DNA from: Pseudisothecium myosuroides
Lineage: Eukaryota > Streptophyta > Bryopsida > Hypnales > Lembophyllaceae
Direction of reading: 5' to 3'
DNA length: 64,000 bases
Assembly: GCA_951799445.1 (NCBI GenBank)
Contig: OX637295.1
Span: forward strand, 9,238,001 to 9,302,000
How positions within the stretch are numbered: the stretch's first letter is position 1; the number at the start of each line of letters is the position of its first letter. Below the pieces are notes generated by a model. The model made no database searches, had not been told where the DNA came from, and worked only from the letters and a program-made list of their open reading frames with translations. Both the position numbers and the translations under genes were made by a program. This document shows positions 22,079-33,680 of the stretch, one piece after another.

Positions 22079-25000
22079 TTATAGAGATGACGTCAAAGGC
22101 CCGAATGCACATGTAAACGTTCTCGCAGCCGGAGCGCATTCAGGTGCACTCCCTCCTCCTGAAGCACCTGAAGTACCTGAAGAGCTAACCACTGGGTCGG
22201 CCTCGGTTGGAGAGCTTGAGCTTGGACCTGAAGCGCTTCCAACAGCGTTCACGCAATGCGTTTGTAGCCAGCGGTCCATTTCCCACAAGCAGTGCATCAC
22301 ACTCTCCCGGCCCTGATAACCGTGGCTCTCCAGTGGCAGAAGAACAAGCCTCGTGAGCGCCCCATGCCCTTTCAAAGCACTGAAGAACCGCTCCGACTGG
22401 AAGTGACAAAAACAAGTGTCAGCTCAGCAAGTCAGCATCCATCCGATATCTTTCTCGCCCATTTTCCAACATTTACGTGCAGTCCCTCTCTACCAGCATA
22501 CACAAGCTATGAAATATTAACAATTAAATAGCGAGAGTTCTGAAAGTGTACCTGCATAGTCATTGTTCCAGCGTTATTGTCTTCGTCGCCATGTATGAGA
22601 AGGATGGGTTTTTTAATACGATCTGCATACATATATGGGCTCATGTCTATGTAGGTCTTCTGCGCTTCCCAGAGTGTTCTCTCTTCTGCCTGTCAAAATA
22701 AGACAGTATAGTTGTGCGCAAATATGAGTTCGGCTCAGGCCTCACCGACGATTCCAAAAGATTCAACAAATCACGTGGGACAAACCCGGAACTACAATGC
22801 AACCACACGGACGAAGAGTTTACTAACAAACCTGAAAGCCGAAAGGTGTTAGAGTTCGGTTGTAAGCTCCAGATCGAGCTATTCCACATGAAAATAAGTC
22901 TGAGGCATGAATCAGGAGATTGGCAGTCATGAAGGCTCCATAAGAATGTCCTCCCACCGCTATTTTGCTTCGGTCTGCAACCTATATAACATATGGCAAG
23001 AAAGAAATAACCGTCGAGAAAGGTAAGATATCGAGGGCAAAGTAGTGTTAGCATTGCAAAGATCAGCCGTTTTATACGCGATATCTTTGCCTTCGAACGA
23101 ATAAGCAGACTTTTCACGAGTAGTCGGAACATACCCCTCGCTTGACTACTTCATCCACAGCAGCTTGTGCACTTGCTACCAGTTGCTCAACATACCTGAG
23201 CAAGAATGTAACATTAGATGATTTCATCCATGCAAACATTCAGCTTTGGTACGAATTTCTTGAACTGAATAATCCAGGAGCTACTAAACCCCTTTCTTGG
23301 AAAAAACATTTCACTTTGAATACAAGATATAGCAGTCCCGATAATGACATAGTACGCAACAAAATCGGCCTGAAAGCGTGTTGATCAAACCTTTCATTGG
23401 GTTCCTCGTCACCTTCACCAATAATTGGCATTGTTGGCCCATCAAGAATTGCAAACCTGCACAACAGATTTATGCTCAGTCACCATTGCTATCTCTTTTG
23501 AGACCAAAATTGAATTAAGAGTCGGTTCTAGACTAATTAGGATTCGAATATCAAGATATGAGAGTGCAAAGCTGAGCACACACCCAACCCTTGCTATTGA
23601 TCGCAAAAATACTACTTGAATGTATAATTGAATACGATACTTCAAACACACATAACCATAACCTCTAGATTGGATTCGACGATTCCTCACCCTCTAGCCA
23701 ACCATAGAAGCGGAGACGTGGACCCTATGCCGGCAAAAGCGAATGGAGAACCCCTCATTTGGCTCGCATTATCTTTGCTTTTGAACTCTCGAGGATAGGC
23801 CCACATTACAGTCGGAACTGGTCCGTCTTTCGCCGGATCATAACCAGGTGGTGTGTACAAAGTCGCAGTTAGCTGGACACCGTCCGATCTTGCATACCGT
23901 ATTATCTCCTTCTTTAGATCCTTTAACTGGGGATAAGGGTGAGGAAAATTGGTGATTTGTGTCTCCTTTTTCTCGGGCCAACATACAATGTAGTACTGCG
24001 GGGGCTCCGTTTGAGACTCTCTTGAGATGACAATTTTGAGACTGTCAAGTGTCAAATCTTGATCCCCTTTCGGAGCTATCAAAACAGCCATGTTTTCGTA
24101 ATACTTCTCTTTCACGCTCTGCCAGATACGCTCCTTCTCTCCTGTCTCTCTGTATTGAATGAAAGTTAGATTCTCAATGCAGGTACATCACTTCAGTGTA
24201 GACGCAGATATTGAAACACAAAGGCGCCGCTGACACAAAAACAGGAGCTGATTTCATATTGCAAATAACTCACTCTCTATAGCAATTGGTTTGAGCTTTA
24301 AAAAATGAACATTGCTAGGGTGTTTTTTAAGATTTTTTAAGACAAGCAATTCTTGGGCTCACTAAGAAGAATAACACAGAGCTATCAAGCATGGCTATGA
24401 ATATGAAAATGTGAATGGAAATTGATAAGGAGATCCTTACATGTCAAGGAGGTCCAAGAATGGAATGTTTCCAGCAGGAGTTGCACCATAGCCATCCAGT
24501 AGTAAACACTTCTTGCCAGCCGAGTTCCTAAATTGAGCTACCACGTATGTTCCTAAACTTGACTGGCGTTTGACTGGCGAGCCAGGGTCTCCATAAACAT
24601 CCTCAGAAGATCGTTCAAACAATAGACGTTTTCTCTGATCTGGGTTGCCAGGGCTCACAATCCAAGTGCGAGTCTTTCGAGTCTTGTACCAATAATCGTA
24701 GAGCAACGCGAGATTTTCATCACCCCAAAATATGCCTCTGTACAGGTGAACCTCGCCATAAGGTATAAAGTTAGAATGAGGGATCATCTCATACACATGA
24801 ATCAGTAAAAAAGCATATCTCAAAGGCCGTGAATCCTATGCAGAGATGAAACACACTCGAAAAAGAGTAGTAAATGCATACATAAACAGGGCAAAAGCCT
24901 GCATACCACCGATTAACACCGAAGATTGAACATGAAAACATTTCTTTCAAATCGCAAAATTTCCCCGTTATAGAGAATATTGACCCTAAAGTCGAACTCC

Positions 25001-28000
25001 TCACGAAAACATGTATCACCTAAGAGATCTTGCACTAAAATAATATCCAACAATTCAAACAATCTATCACAAATCAAAGTCTTTTACCCTTCTATATATT
25101 GCTTAACAAGTGACACAACAACCCAGTGAATGCAGCACATGAGGATGTACAGTCGTGTAAGATATTGCTACTGCGTCGAGGAAACGTACTGAAAACGAAG
25201 ATCTGTTCCGACAACCACTTGAGGTGAACCACCTTCAGCCGGCTCAGTGTATACAACATCTCGAGGTGACACTTCATTTTTGGGGTCACCGCCGTCTTGT
25301 GCTTCAACCCTGGTTACAAGATCATTTTAGTTAGAGAAAACATGCATCCAGAAATGCCTGTATGCAGCATTTGTCCCAGATCTTCCATAAGCATAGAATC
25401 CTCAATTCCCATCACAACTTGAAAGAGGGATTATAATGTCAATGACATCGACATTGTTAGCCACTGGTCAAGCAGGGTACAATTATGCGACGGAGTGATT
25501 ATCGCCTTACCAATATAGAGAGGCTGGCTTATCACTTCGCCAATTCACTGAGCGCCGGCCCTTCCTTGCACTATCGAAAGAGATTGGAATGTCCTCAGCA
25601 AGTGGCAAATCGCATATTTCTTTTACAATCTCCCCATTGGGCCGCCACACTTGAACCGTTTTAGGAAATCTACCGCTGGTTACAATGAAAGAATATGGCC
25701 GATGTAGATATTGAACGATAAGAAAATGACCATCAGGAGAGGCATCGACATCTAAATACAAAGCTGGCGGTCCAATTCGATGTGCCTGTCCGTCCAAGGA
25801 GACGATTACTACATGCGATGTTGCATAATACTCGAACAAATTCTCATCATGAGAATCCTTCAGCAAATCCTGGTATGTTCGATTCTGCATTACTGCCTTA
25901 GCTTCATTTGATTGAATCTTCGGGCCCGCCGGGGTCAAGGGCTTCTTCGGAGGTGCACCACGAACTGGAGGTACTGTGCATGCCGCAAGAGTCGTATCGT
26001 CTATCCAGGAAAATCTGCAAGTAAGGCAAACGTAGAATAGTTTATAATCAATTTCAATTATTCGTGATCAGCAATTACATTAAATTCTTACGGAAGAAGA
26101 AAAAGATGGAGAAAGAGAACCCAAAGATGTCAAAGGCTTCTAACTGTTCAAGAATGGTGTTGAGCGCATATTCTGGGGCACCAAGGAGCTGCCTCGCCTT
26201 TCCGGTTTCAACGTCCGCAACCCATAGACTAGGCAACGTCGAAGGACCGTCGCCCTGTAGGTAGCCAGTGCAAGGGAGGGACGTTCAGTTCATGAGCGTT
26301 CCTTGAGAATCAAGCAGAGCTCATTAAGTGTGAATCAAACCCATACATGGGTCGCAGCCAAACACCACGTAAGAAATTCGAACTGACTCTGACATATCTA
26401 GTGCTGAGGACAACCACCTAAGAGGATCGGACTTAAAGTAAGTTCAAATCTCAAAACCAAAAGTTTCTGACCAAAATTTTCTACTGTGGATTTCAAATTT
26501 TATATATTTCCATCGCAAAAGTCTTTGGAACTACAAAATAAATATTCGATTGTGGAAATCCAATCCTGCATTCTAATTGCAGATATTCGGCGATTCTACC
26601 CTCTTGATGCAGCCTAGGTGGCTAAAGGACCTTAAGATATGCGAGCAACAGTAGAAAGCAAGACAATATTTCGTACCTGATCCGGCTCTCGGACACTGAA
26701 CGCAAAATGGTAGCCATCTGGTGACCTTCAGCAAACACAGTTCATCATTAAAGGTGATTCAAGAAGAGCAGACATAAACTTGTGAGTGGATAAGATACCC
26801 AATTCTAAGCAAAAACTATAGGATGTGAGATGGAACTCCACTAGCAGAGCATGTCCGGTAACCTCACCAGCAACAGTAATTGATTCTGGATCCTTCTGGA
26901 ACTCCAGTCATGACAAGCTCCTCGCCTAAGGTATTGCTATCAAGAACCTTGCGTATGTTGATGCCTGTATAGAATGACCTGTATAAGAGCTTTTTCCCAC
27001 AGACATCAAGAAACGAGACAACGAAGAAATTCAAGCTCATAAAGAAACTATTTTCAGCTGAAATCATAGGTTTGGGAACGTATGGAAAGAGCAATATCGA
27101 TGCTGACAGCTTTGCCAAAATAAAATGAAGAAATGCACTTACATCCTGCTTCTCATATTGTACTCGGGATCGATGCGCATCCCAGCCAACTTCAACTCTG
27201 GCCTTGCAATATCCGACAGCGGTGGTAACGACCGTCGCTGCATGTACAGAATGTGCTTTTTGGTCGGAGAAAATGAGAGGCTCGGATTTGGAGGTGCATC
27301 AACAATTACCCTGATGTCTTCTGGTGGAATCTGATACCCATCCTCTGCTCCTTGTACTAAACAAACATGAGACAAAATTTCAGCATCGAAGCAGGATGGT
27401 GCGTGGACTCGAAGCGCTTTCTTAGAGGAACAAGTATAATCCAAAAGAGAAACAAGCTCACAATTTAAACCAAAACAAGAAGTAGTGACACAGATGGGAA
27501 ATATGTCATTGATCCTCCCAAATGTTGAGAAATAAAAAAAAAACATGAAAAGCGCTTCTCACAGAAAAAAACTTCCACACTAAAACAGAACCCAATTGAC
27601 AATTGACGTACATCTAAAAAGACTTCAATTAAGAATGTGATCTAGCAAAGCATCACAACTAGCTCCACACAATGAGCTAAAATTTTAACCGTAGAAATGC
27701 ATAAGTCAAAAGACACAATGTAGCCATGATGATGAGAAGACAAAAATTCTTCAAACATGAAATTAATAATGATCCATAGAGTACTCCCTATTTGCAGCAT
27801 CTCATACCCGATCCATTTAAGATGCCTGAATGAGATCTGCGCAATGGAACCATTCTCTCTCTTTTTCCTTTTCTTTTTCTGCTTCTTCGATTTCTTTTCT
27901 GCCTCATTTTTTGCACTCACACTCACATGCATGATGACACGATTTCTTCGTTGATAAATCTACTCTTCACTATCCAGTCGAATCTGCAGAACTGGCGAAT

Positions 28001-28999
28001 CCAACTCATTTGATTCCACATGGACACGAATATAAATGAAAAGGAATATCGTGATCTTTGAGAGAAACAAAGAAAAAGGTTTCCTCTATAAAACAGATTC
28101 CTGTGGATTGCTTACTCTCGTGAAGGCATTACGGATGCAACCAAAAATATAAGGTGGCAGAAAACGGTGTGTGCACTATACCGTGTGTAAACCCTCACAT
28201 ATGGTTGAATTTTCAACAAATAACACCCAGTCGATGGCTAGACTCAACTGGGAACGAACTCAACGATGCGTGCGCTTTCAACTCTTCGAAGTACCTTAAT
28301 GTTTCTTAATAGAAATCTGGCACGCTAGAGGGGCCATCCTGAACTCAAACTGTATGTCTGGCTTCAATTACAGGAGCGATTAAAAAGTTGAAATCAGGCC
28401 AGAAGTAGCCTATGATCCTATTTCGTATAAATTTTAGAAATAAAATCCACTTGCTGGTTCTATTAGGGCAGGCAAGGAGTACTCTAAATGCTATACATTG
28501 TCAACAATGGCAATGCTCATACAGCGCTATTGCAATCCGTCCCTATCAGTAATCCATTCGGCTACAAATAATAAGAAAGTTGACCTAAAAAGCGAATCAA
28601 TGTCTATCGTTTCAAACAAATTGATCCAACATACACGTTGTGGACTTATTCTCTCCAATTTCTGATGTTCTTCTTCACACACTCTTCGCTTGTACAAAAA
28701 TTCCCCATGGCTATACATTTTTTTGAAAAGAGTTACGGCGAATCAACAAAGCAATGCCCGCTGGACGACAACATACATATTGGAACACGTGCATTCACGC
28801 AGCAAGAATTGCATAGATCATTCCAACCTTATATACTAATACTCAACAGAGAAAGCATTTTTCTAATTAGAATGTCTGCCACAATTTCGATGAGAAATAA
28901 ATACGCACCGTTTGCATGGTTCGTTCCGCCTGTAGCAACTCCTGTTGCAGACTCCATCCTTGCTACAGGAGCCAGATGCTGCACAGAGTGAATTCCCAT
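22079..28999 (-). CDS. CGEP: Glutamyl endopeptidase, chloroplastic-type (peptidase S9D)
   Basis: Fourteen coding exons join in phase: 28999-28909, 27356-27143, 26978-26868, 26725-26677, 26254-26145, 26014-25511, 25309-25190, 24737-24441, 24149-23691, 23456-23391, 23195-23135, 22981-22832, 22689-22552, 22396-22079. All introns are GT-AG, and the product is 895 residues. It closely follows plant CGEP, a stromal serine protease that cuts after Glu. The N-terminal two thirds is the beta-propeller (IVDAPPNPSLSFSP, GRFPKTVQVW, WYKTRKTRTWIVSPG). The C-terminal hydrolase holds the Ser of GGHSYGAF (about 707), the Asp of HGDEDNN (about 781) and the His of ESHGY (about 815). A Ser/Gly-rich tail follows. 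The family LARRFAI motif reads LARGFAI at the exon 9/10 junction. The annotated ATG gives almost no transit peptide, so the N-terminus is uncertain. Confidence 0.93.
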
Positions 29000-29716
29000 C
29001 ACTCTGCTTACAAACAAGCAAACGATTCGTATGCTTCAATCCAAGACCGAACACCTCAAGTCGACCCTGCGCGTATTCTGTCCAAACAAAACCACATCAA
29101 ACGGTCAATTCGAATTATAAAAACAGCCAGCCGTGGAGGCTTGGTTGTTGTTCTTTGGTTTCTTTTAATGCAGTGGGTCTCCCATTTGTTCCAAAAAAAA
29201 AAAAAATTATAAAAACAGCGCAAACTCCTTCTATCAATTCCCGACTCCAAACTGATTCGGTGGAAAACCAAAATCTTAAACAGAAATGCGTACAAGAGCA
29301 ATCACCTAAAACACAACGAGAAAAAACTCTTCTCCCTCAACCACTGGCATCTCAACAAACCAACATCTCAACGATTCAGGCGCTGTAACAGAGAGTGATC
29401 TTCCATCGCTTCCTCAATGTCAAAAGATCAAATTACACAAGGCTTAAAAACAAGAAAAAACTCCCAAGGCTCAAATTTTAAGAAACAAAAACAAACAAAC
29501 TCAAATACAAACGACGCCCAAACCTCCAAAAATGCGTGTCACAACAAAACCCACAAGCCACGAGCCTCACATTCCACGCAACTGGCAATTACTCACACTC
29601 CAGCAAATTCCACAAACGTCCGATCGCATCGACTCCTCAAACCAAAACCGGTGCTTTTAAGAATCGAAACTTGAATAAAATAAAACTGAATCGATCCAGA
29701 TTTTTTCTTCACGCAC

Positions 29717-29860
29717 CTGAATTTCTTCAAAACGCGTCTGCGGGTGTAAATGAACAGATTCCTGCACCACAATAGATGATCCCTTCCTTCGTCTCCTCCA
29801 ACAAGCCTTGTCGACGAATGCTTGCTTGCTTGCTTGCTTGCTGAGTTGAACTGAACTGAC
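29717..29860 (-). other. Probable 5' untranslated exon of the endopeptidase gene
   Basis: On the minus strand a segment without ATG ends in GAAATTCAG followed by the donor GTGCGTGAAG (exon end 29717). It contains an AAGC tandem repeat (29819-29842). The first coding exon has an acceptor-like TGTAAGCAG just before its ATG (exon start about 29003), so a 5'UTR intron of about 0.7 kb is likely. The upstream limit is approximate. Confidence 0.5.
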
Positions 29861-30089
29861 CTATGTCGACACGACGGCCGTTTTTTCGTCGGCCTATCCG
29901 ACGAACGAAGATGAGGTGCTTCCTTGCGTATACAAAGTCAATAGTATTGCCGTATAAAAATAGAGTATTATTGATATTGAGACATTGAGCGTCTTGTTGT
30001 CAAGCATTTATTGTAGAGAGTCTCCGACAGAAAGTTTCGTTGCATCTCCTTGACCGAATTGCTTACATCATACACAGTGCATTGTTTAG

Positions 30090-30310
30090 CAATGAGGCAG
30101 GGCTCTCTTCCAATGAGGCTTCTTCCAGTGAGGCAGGGGAGTTCTACAGTGAACAAAATTGTCTTACATGGTGAACAAAATTGTTTTGTATGGCTCCTAC
30201 AGTGAACGAAATTGTCTTCTACGGCTTCAAAACTGTCTTATATGGCTCTTCACCCAACCCCAATCCTTGAATTGTACTCAAAAGCATTCAAGGAGGCATA
30301 ACACCTTCCC
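30090..30310. repeat. Dispersed repeat family R3 copy
   Basis: Shares CAATGAGGCAGGG, GTGAACAAAATTGTC, ATGGCTC and CCCCAATCCTTGAATT with 53030-53600 and, in part, 15745-15890. GTGAACAAAATTGT-type sequence is repeated internally three times. It lies just upstream of the endopeptidase promoter region. Confidence 0.65.
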
Positions 30311-30424
30311 TGCATGGGGAGGAACGTTGCCTAGCTATACAATGTTACGACACAAGCAGAATTTGGTATTCTAAAGGTGTATATGGACTTGGTGGTAGAA
30401 GTGGTCTCAGCAAAGTGAACCTAA

Positions 30425-30538
30425 CACTAGTACAAAAGGTGCCCAAAACTACGCAGTTGGGAAGGAAAGTGTTGTATAGTTTTGGGCATCACTACACAAT
30501 GCAAGTTTTTAAAAAAAGCGGTGCCTTTTCTACTAGTG
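30425..30538. mobile_element. 114-bp CACTA-like MITE with TAA target duplication
   Basis: Begins CACTAGTACAAAAGGTGCC and ends with the inverse GGTGCCTTTTCTACTAGTG. TAA flanks both sides (30422-30424, 30539-30541). An internal inverted pair, GCCCAAAACTA and TAGTTTTGGGC, lies inside. CACTAGTAGAAAA-type ends with 3-bp duplications fit the CACTA superfamily. Confidence 0.85.
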
Positions 30539-32074
30539 TAAAATAACCTTGAAAAGTTAGATAAGACCTATCACTTAGGTACTTTTTCAAATATGATCCA
30601 CTTCTTTTGCCTAAAAGGTGTAATGTTTATTTCTAGAGTAATCTAGAAAGTCATCCATTGGCCTTTTTTTGGCCTCAACGGTCTTACAAAGTTAACCCTA
30701 CAAGCTCTGAAGTCTACAATTTGGATGTGCTTCCAGACTATGTTTCATCCAAGTAGCCAAAGTTTGGAATATTTGAATATTAAAAAGAATCTTTTCCTCA
30801 AAGACCAATTTGATGAAATTAAGCAAAGTAATATATTTCTACAAAAATATTAGAAAAAGTCTAACAATTCAAAGAGGATTCAGTATTCAAAGGTTAAATT
30901 AGTTTATGGAAATGATTTGCACCTCTTTAGAATTGTAAATGAATTTCCGTGTTTTATAATTAATTCCAAATGTAAAGGGAAATCCAACATAATATGTGAA
31001 ATCTTCCTCAACTACATTGATTTATCCTATTACTAATTTACTACTAATCACAATAATTCATCAAAATTGCAACGTTTGCAAAAAAGTTAATTTGGTGTAA
31101 GCAAAAATATTATTGTATTGAACTGTATTTTCACACCAAAAAGTCAAATTTTGAAGAGACTAATTTCGTGCCTTCACTAATAGAATAAATCAATGTAGTC
31201 ACTTCAACCTCAAGAAGCCAACTCTAGCTTTAGAAGTGTGAAGGCTATGCAACATTGTACTCAAAAAAGATTGGGAGGCCAATTAGCCAATGAATATGTT
31301 GATTATAGTTTGCTCATTCAAGCTATTGTATCTTCTTTAAAATATCAATCAATGTCTTCAATTGACAATTCCTCTATTCTCACAAATGTTGACTAGACCT
31401 AAGTGATTGAATTGGAGAATTAAATTAAAGTTATGCAAAGACCTTGTCTACAATGTAGCACCAATACTTTGTCTCATGAATTTTCAAAACTACATTTTAT
31501 CCATTCCTTGAATATCAAGGTCATTTACACATACTAACTAATTAGGTGGTGGCCATCACAATTATCCAAAATTAGTATAATCAAATTATAACAACCTTAT
31601 AAAGAAAACAAACTTTACAATGAAAAATTTGGGCAAGTCACAAGAAAGGTTACAATAGTGAGCCTTAAAAAATGCCTTCTACAAAAAAAACATTCAAATA
31701 ACAATCTATTACATGAAATATTACTATGCCATAGGTTACGGAGAATTGACCGCCTTATTGCCCCAGCCAAGGGAAAATGTAAAAAATTGCCCCCTATTTT
31801 GTGTCACATTTTTTTGTATTTCTTCACCTCTACTACTAATTTGGGGCCTCTAATTGCATATATGAATTTAAAATTTCCAAATTCTATTATGTGCTGTAAA
31901 TAAAAAATTTCAATGTTTCCTCAAGAAAAAAAGTGCAGGGCAATGGGCAACTTGCCTCGGCTCCATGGTCATGCTAAGCAAAATAAAATCTAGAGATGTT
32001 TCTATAGATTCACTTAATTCATGAATAAGGTAGGCCCCCCCAAATGCACCACTGACCCTAGACGGCCATCTTCC
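30539..32074. other. Intergenic AT-rich region, no gene seen
   Basis: No ORF above background and no clear repeat boundary. Short ORFs at 31658-31903 and 31910-32101 lack domains. Confidence 0.4.
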
Positions 32075-33120
32075 CTTCATGTACAATAGGATCCAAGCCA
32101 AAATGGCATTTTTGCATTCACAAAGAAAGAAATCTCATTGCTGCCAACTTTGGCACATTCCCAAGGGTTGAAAAGTTGTTTATTTACCATGAAATTTTTG
32201 CTATGAAATCATCTCTATGTTCGAAACATTCATGCCAAATTTCAAGGTCAAAAGATTCACACAAAAAAAAGATATGCTAGTTCTACCAACATGTGTAGTT
32301 GTGAAAATGATTTTTTCAGCCCTTACGATAGTGCCATTTTATGGGTAAAGTCACACGGATGTAAAAAATCATTCTCGCAACTATACGTGTTGGTAGAATT
32401 AGAACATTGTTTTTTTTGCAAATCTTTTGACCTTGAAATTTGGCACACATGTCATCAACATAGAGATGATCTCATTCCAAAAAATTTACGGTAAAATGTG
32501 TGTTTTTCGGCCCTTGGAATAGTACCAAAGTTGGTTGTAGTGAAATTTCTCTCACAGCTATACACGTTGGTAGATTTCAAATATCATTTTTTGTGTGAAT
32601 CTCTTGACTTTGAAATTTGGCCAAAATGTTACAAACATAGATATTATTTCATAATAAAAATTTCATGGTAAATAAAAAAAAAATTCAACCCTTGGGATAG
32701 TGTTAAAGTTGGTAATAGTGAAATTTTTTCTCACAACTACATATGTTGGTAGATTTCAAATATCTTTTTATTGTGAATCTTCTGACCTTGAAATTTGGCA
32801 AAATTTTTATCAACATAGAGATGATATCATGCCAAAAATTTCATGCTACAAGAAAAAATTCAGCCCTACAGAGGGTGTCAAAGTTGGCAATAGTGAAAAA
32901 AATTTCATAGCTACACGTTGGTAGATTTCAAATATCTTTTTTTTGGTGAATCTTTTGACCTTGAAATTTGGTACATATGTTATTAACATAAAAAATGTTC
33001 CCACGCCAAAAATTTCATGATAAAAGGACAATTTTTCAGCCCTTAGGAAGGTGCCAAAGTTGGCAGCACTCAAATTTCTTTCCCTGCAAATGCAAAAGCG
33101 CCATTTTGACTTGCACCCTA
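32075..33120. mobile_element. Foldback element enclosing a ~177-bp tandem repeat array
   Basis: Outer inverted ends: left AGCCAAAATGGCATTTTTGC and right GCAAAAGCGCCATTTTGACT, each followed inward by AAGAAATYTSA and a GCCAACTTTGGCAC block. Inside, a unit containing GACCTTGAAATTTGG, GTTGGTAGATTTCAAATATC and AACATAGAGATGAT recurs at anchors 32429, 32606, 32784 and 32957 (spacing 177, 178, 173). One unit at 32130-32280 is inverted. No coding function is visible. Confidence 0.75.
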
Positions 33121-33680
33121 CTGTACAATGGGGGGAAAAAAAAAATTGTTGTGTCTTTTTGTTTTTATACAAACGTCCCTATTTTCAAATAAATAAATTT
33201 TGCTATTTTATCCTTACATTATAGCTAATTTTGTACATTTGAGCATGATGGTATAACTACCTTGCCAAAATTTAATTATAATAAAAAGATATCTATTTTC
33301 CAAAATTAGGACATTGTCACCCAAATATTGAAATCTCTATAGAGAGAATTGTGAAACTTTTTTGGAGATGCTTGTTGAAGGAAAGATGTGTGTATAGATG
33401 TTCCCTACATATCTCTGCAATCAAATTTAAAAAAATCCATTAGCAATGTTTTTCAATGAATTATCACATAAAACCATGAAAATAAAATGAAAAAATTCAC
33501 CGAAAATGGAGTTTTCCTTTTTTGAAGTTGCAATTTGGTATGCATGATCAGGACTAATAGGAATGCAATGATGCAAGAATTGCATCAAAATTCTGAAAAA
33601 TAGCATTTGAAAGTGGGATTGTTTGTATGAGAACTAAAAGACGCGACAAGAATTTTTGTCCCCCCATTGTACAATACATC
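33121..33680. mobile_element. TIR element with TGTACAATGGGGGG ends
   Basis: Left TGTACAATGGGGGGAAAA and right CCCCCCATTGTACA are inverse repeats. They extend inward over about 45 bp (TTGTTGTGTCTTTT versus AAAAGACGCGACAA). The interior is related to 10067-11130 (TTGAGCATGATGG, AAGATATCTATTTTCC, TGTTCCCTACATATCT). It abuts the foldback at 32075-33120, and the shared TGTACAAT junction sequence makes the exact boundary ambiguous. Confidence 0.68.

Noticed and set aside
22647..23132. 161-codon minus-strand ORF
   Set aside because: It is a shadow frame running through exons 12 and 13 and their intron. The correct frames give the conserved peptidase motifs.
32429..33080. Regular repeats that could suggest a CRISPR array
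   Set aside because: The ~177-bp units are repeated over their full length, without unique spacers, and lie in a plant-type foldback.
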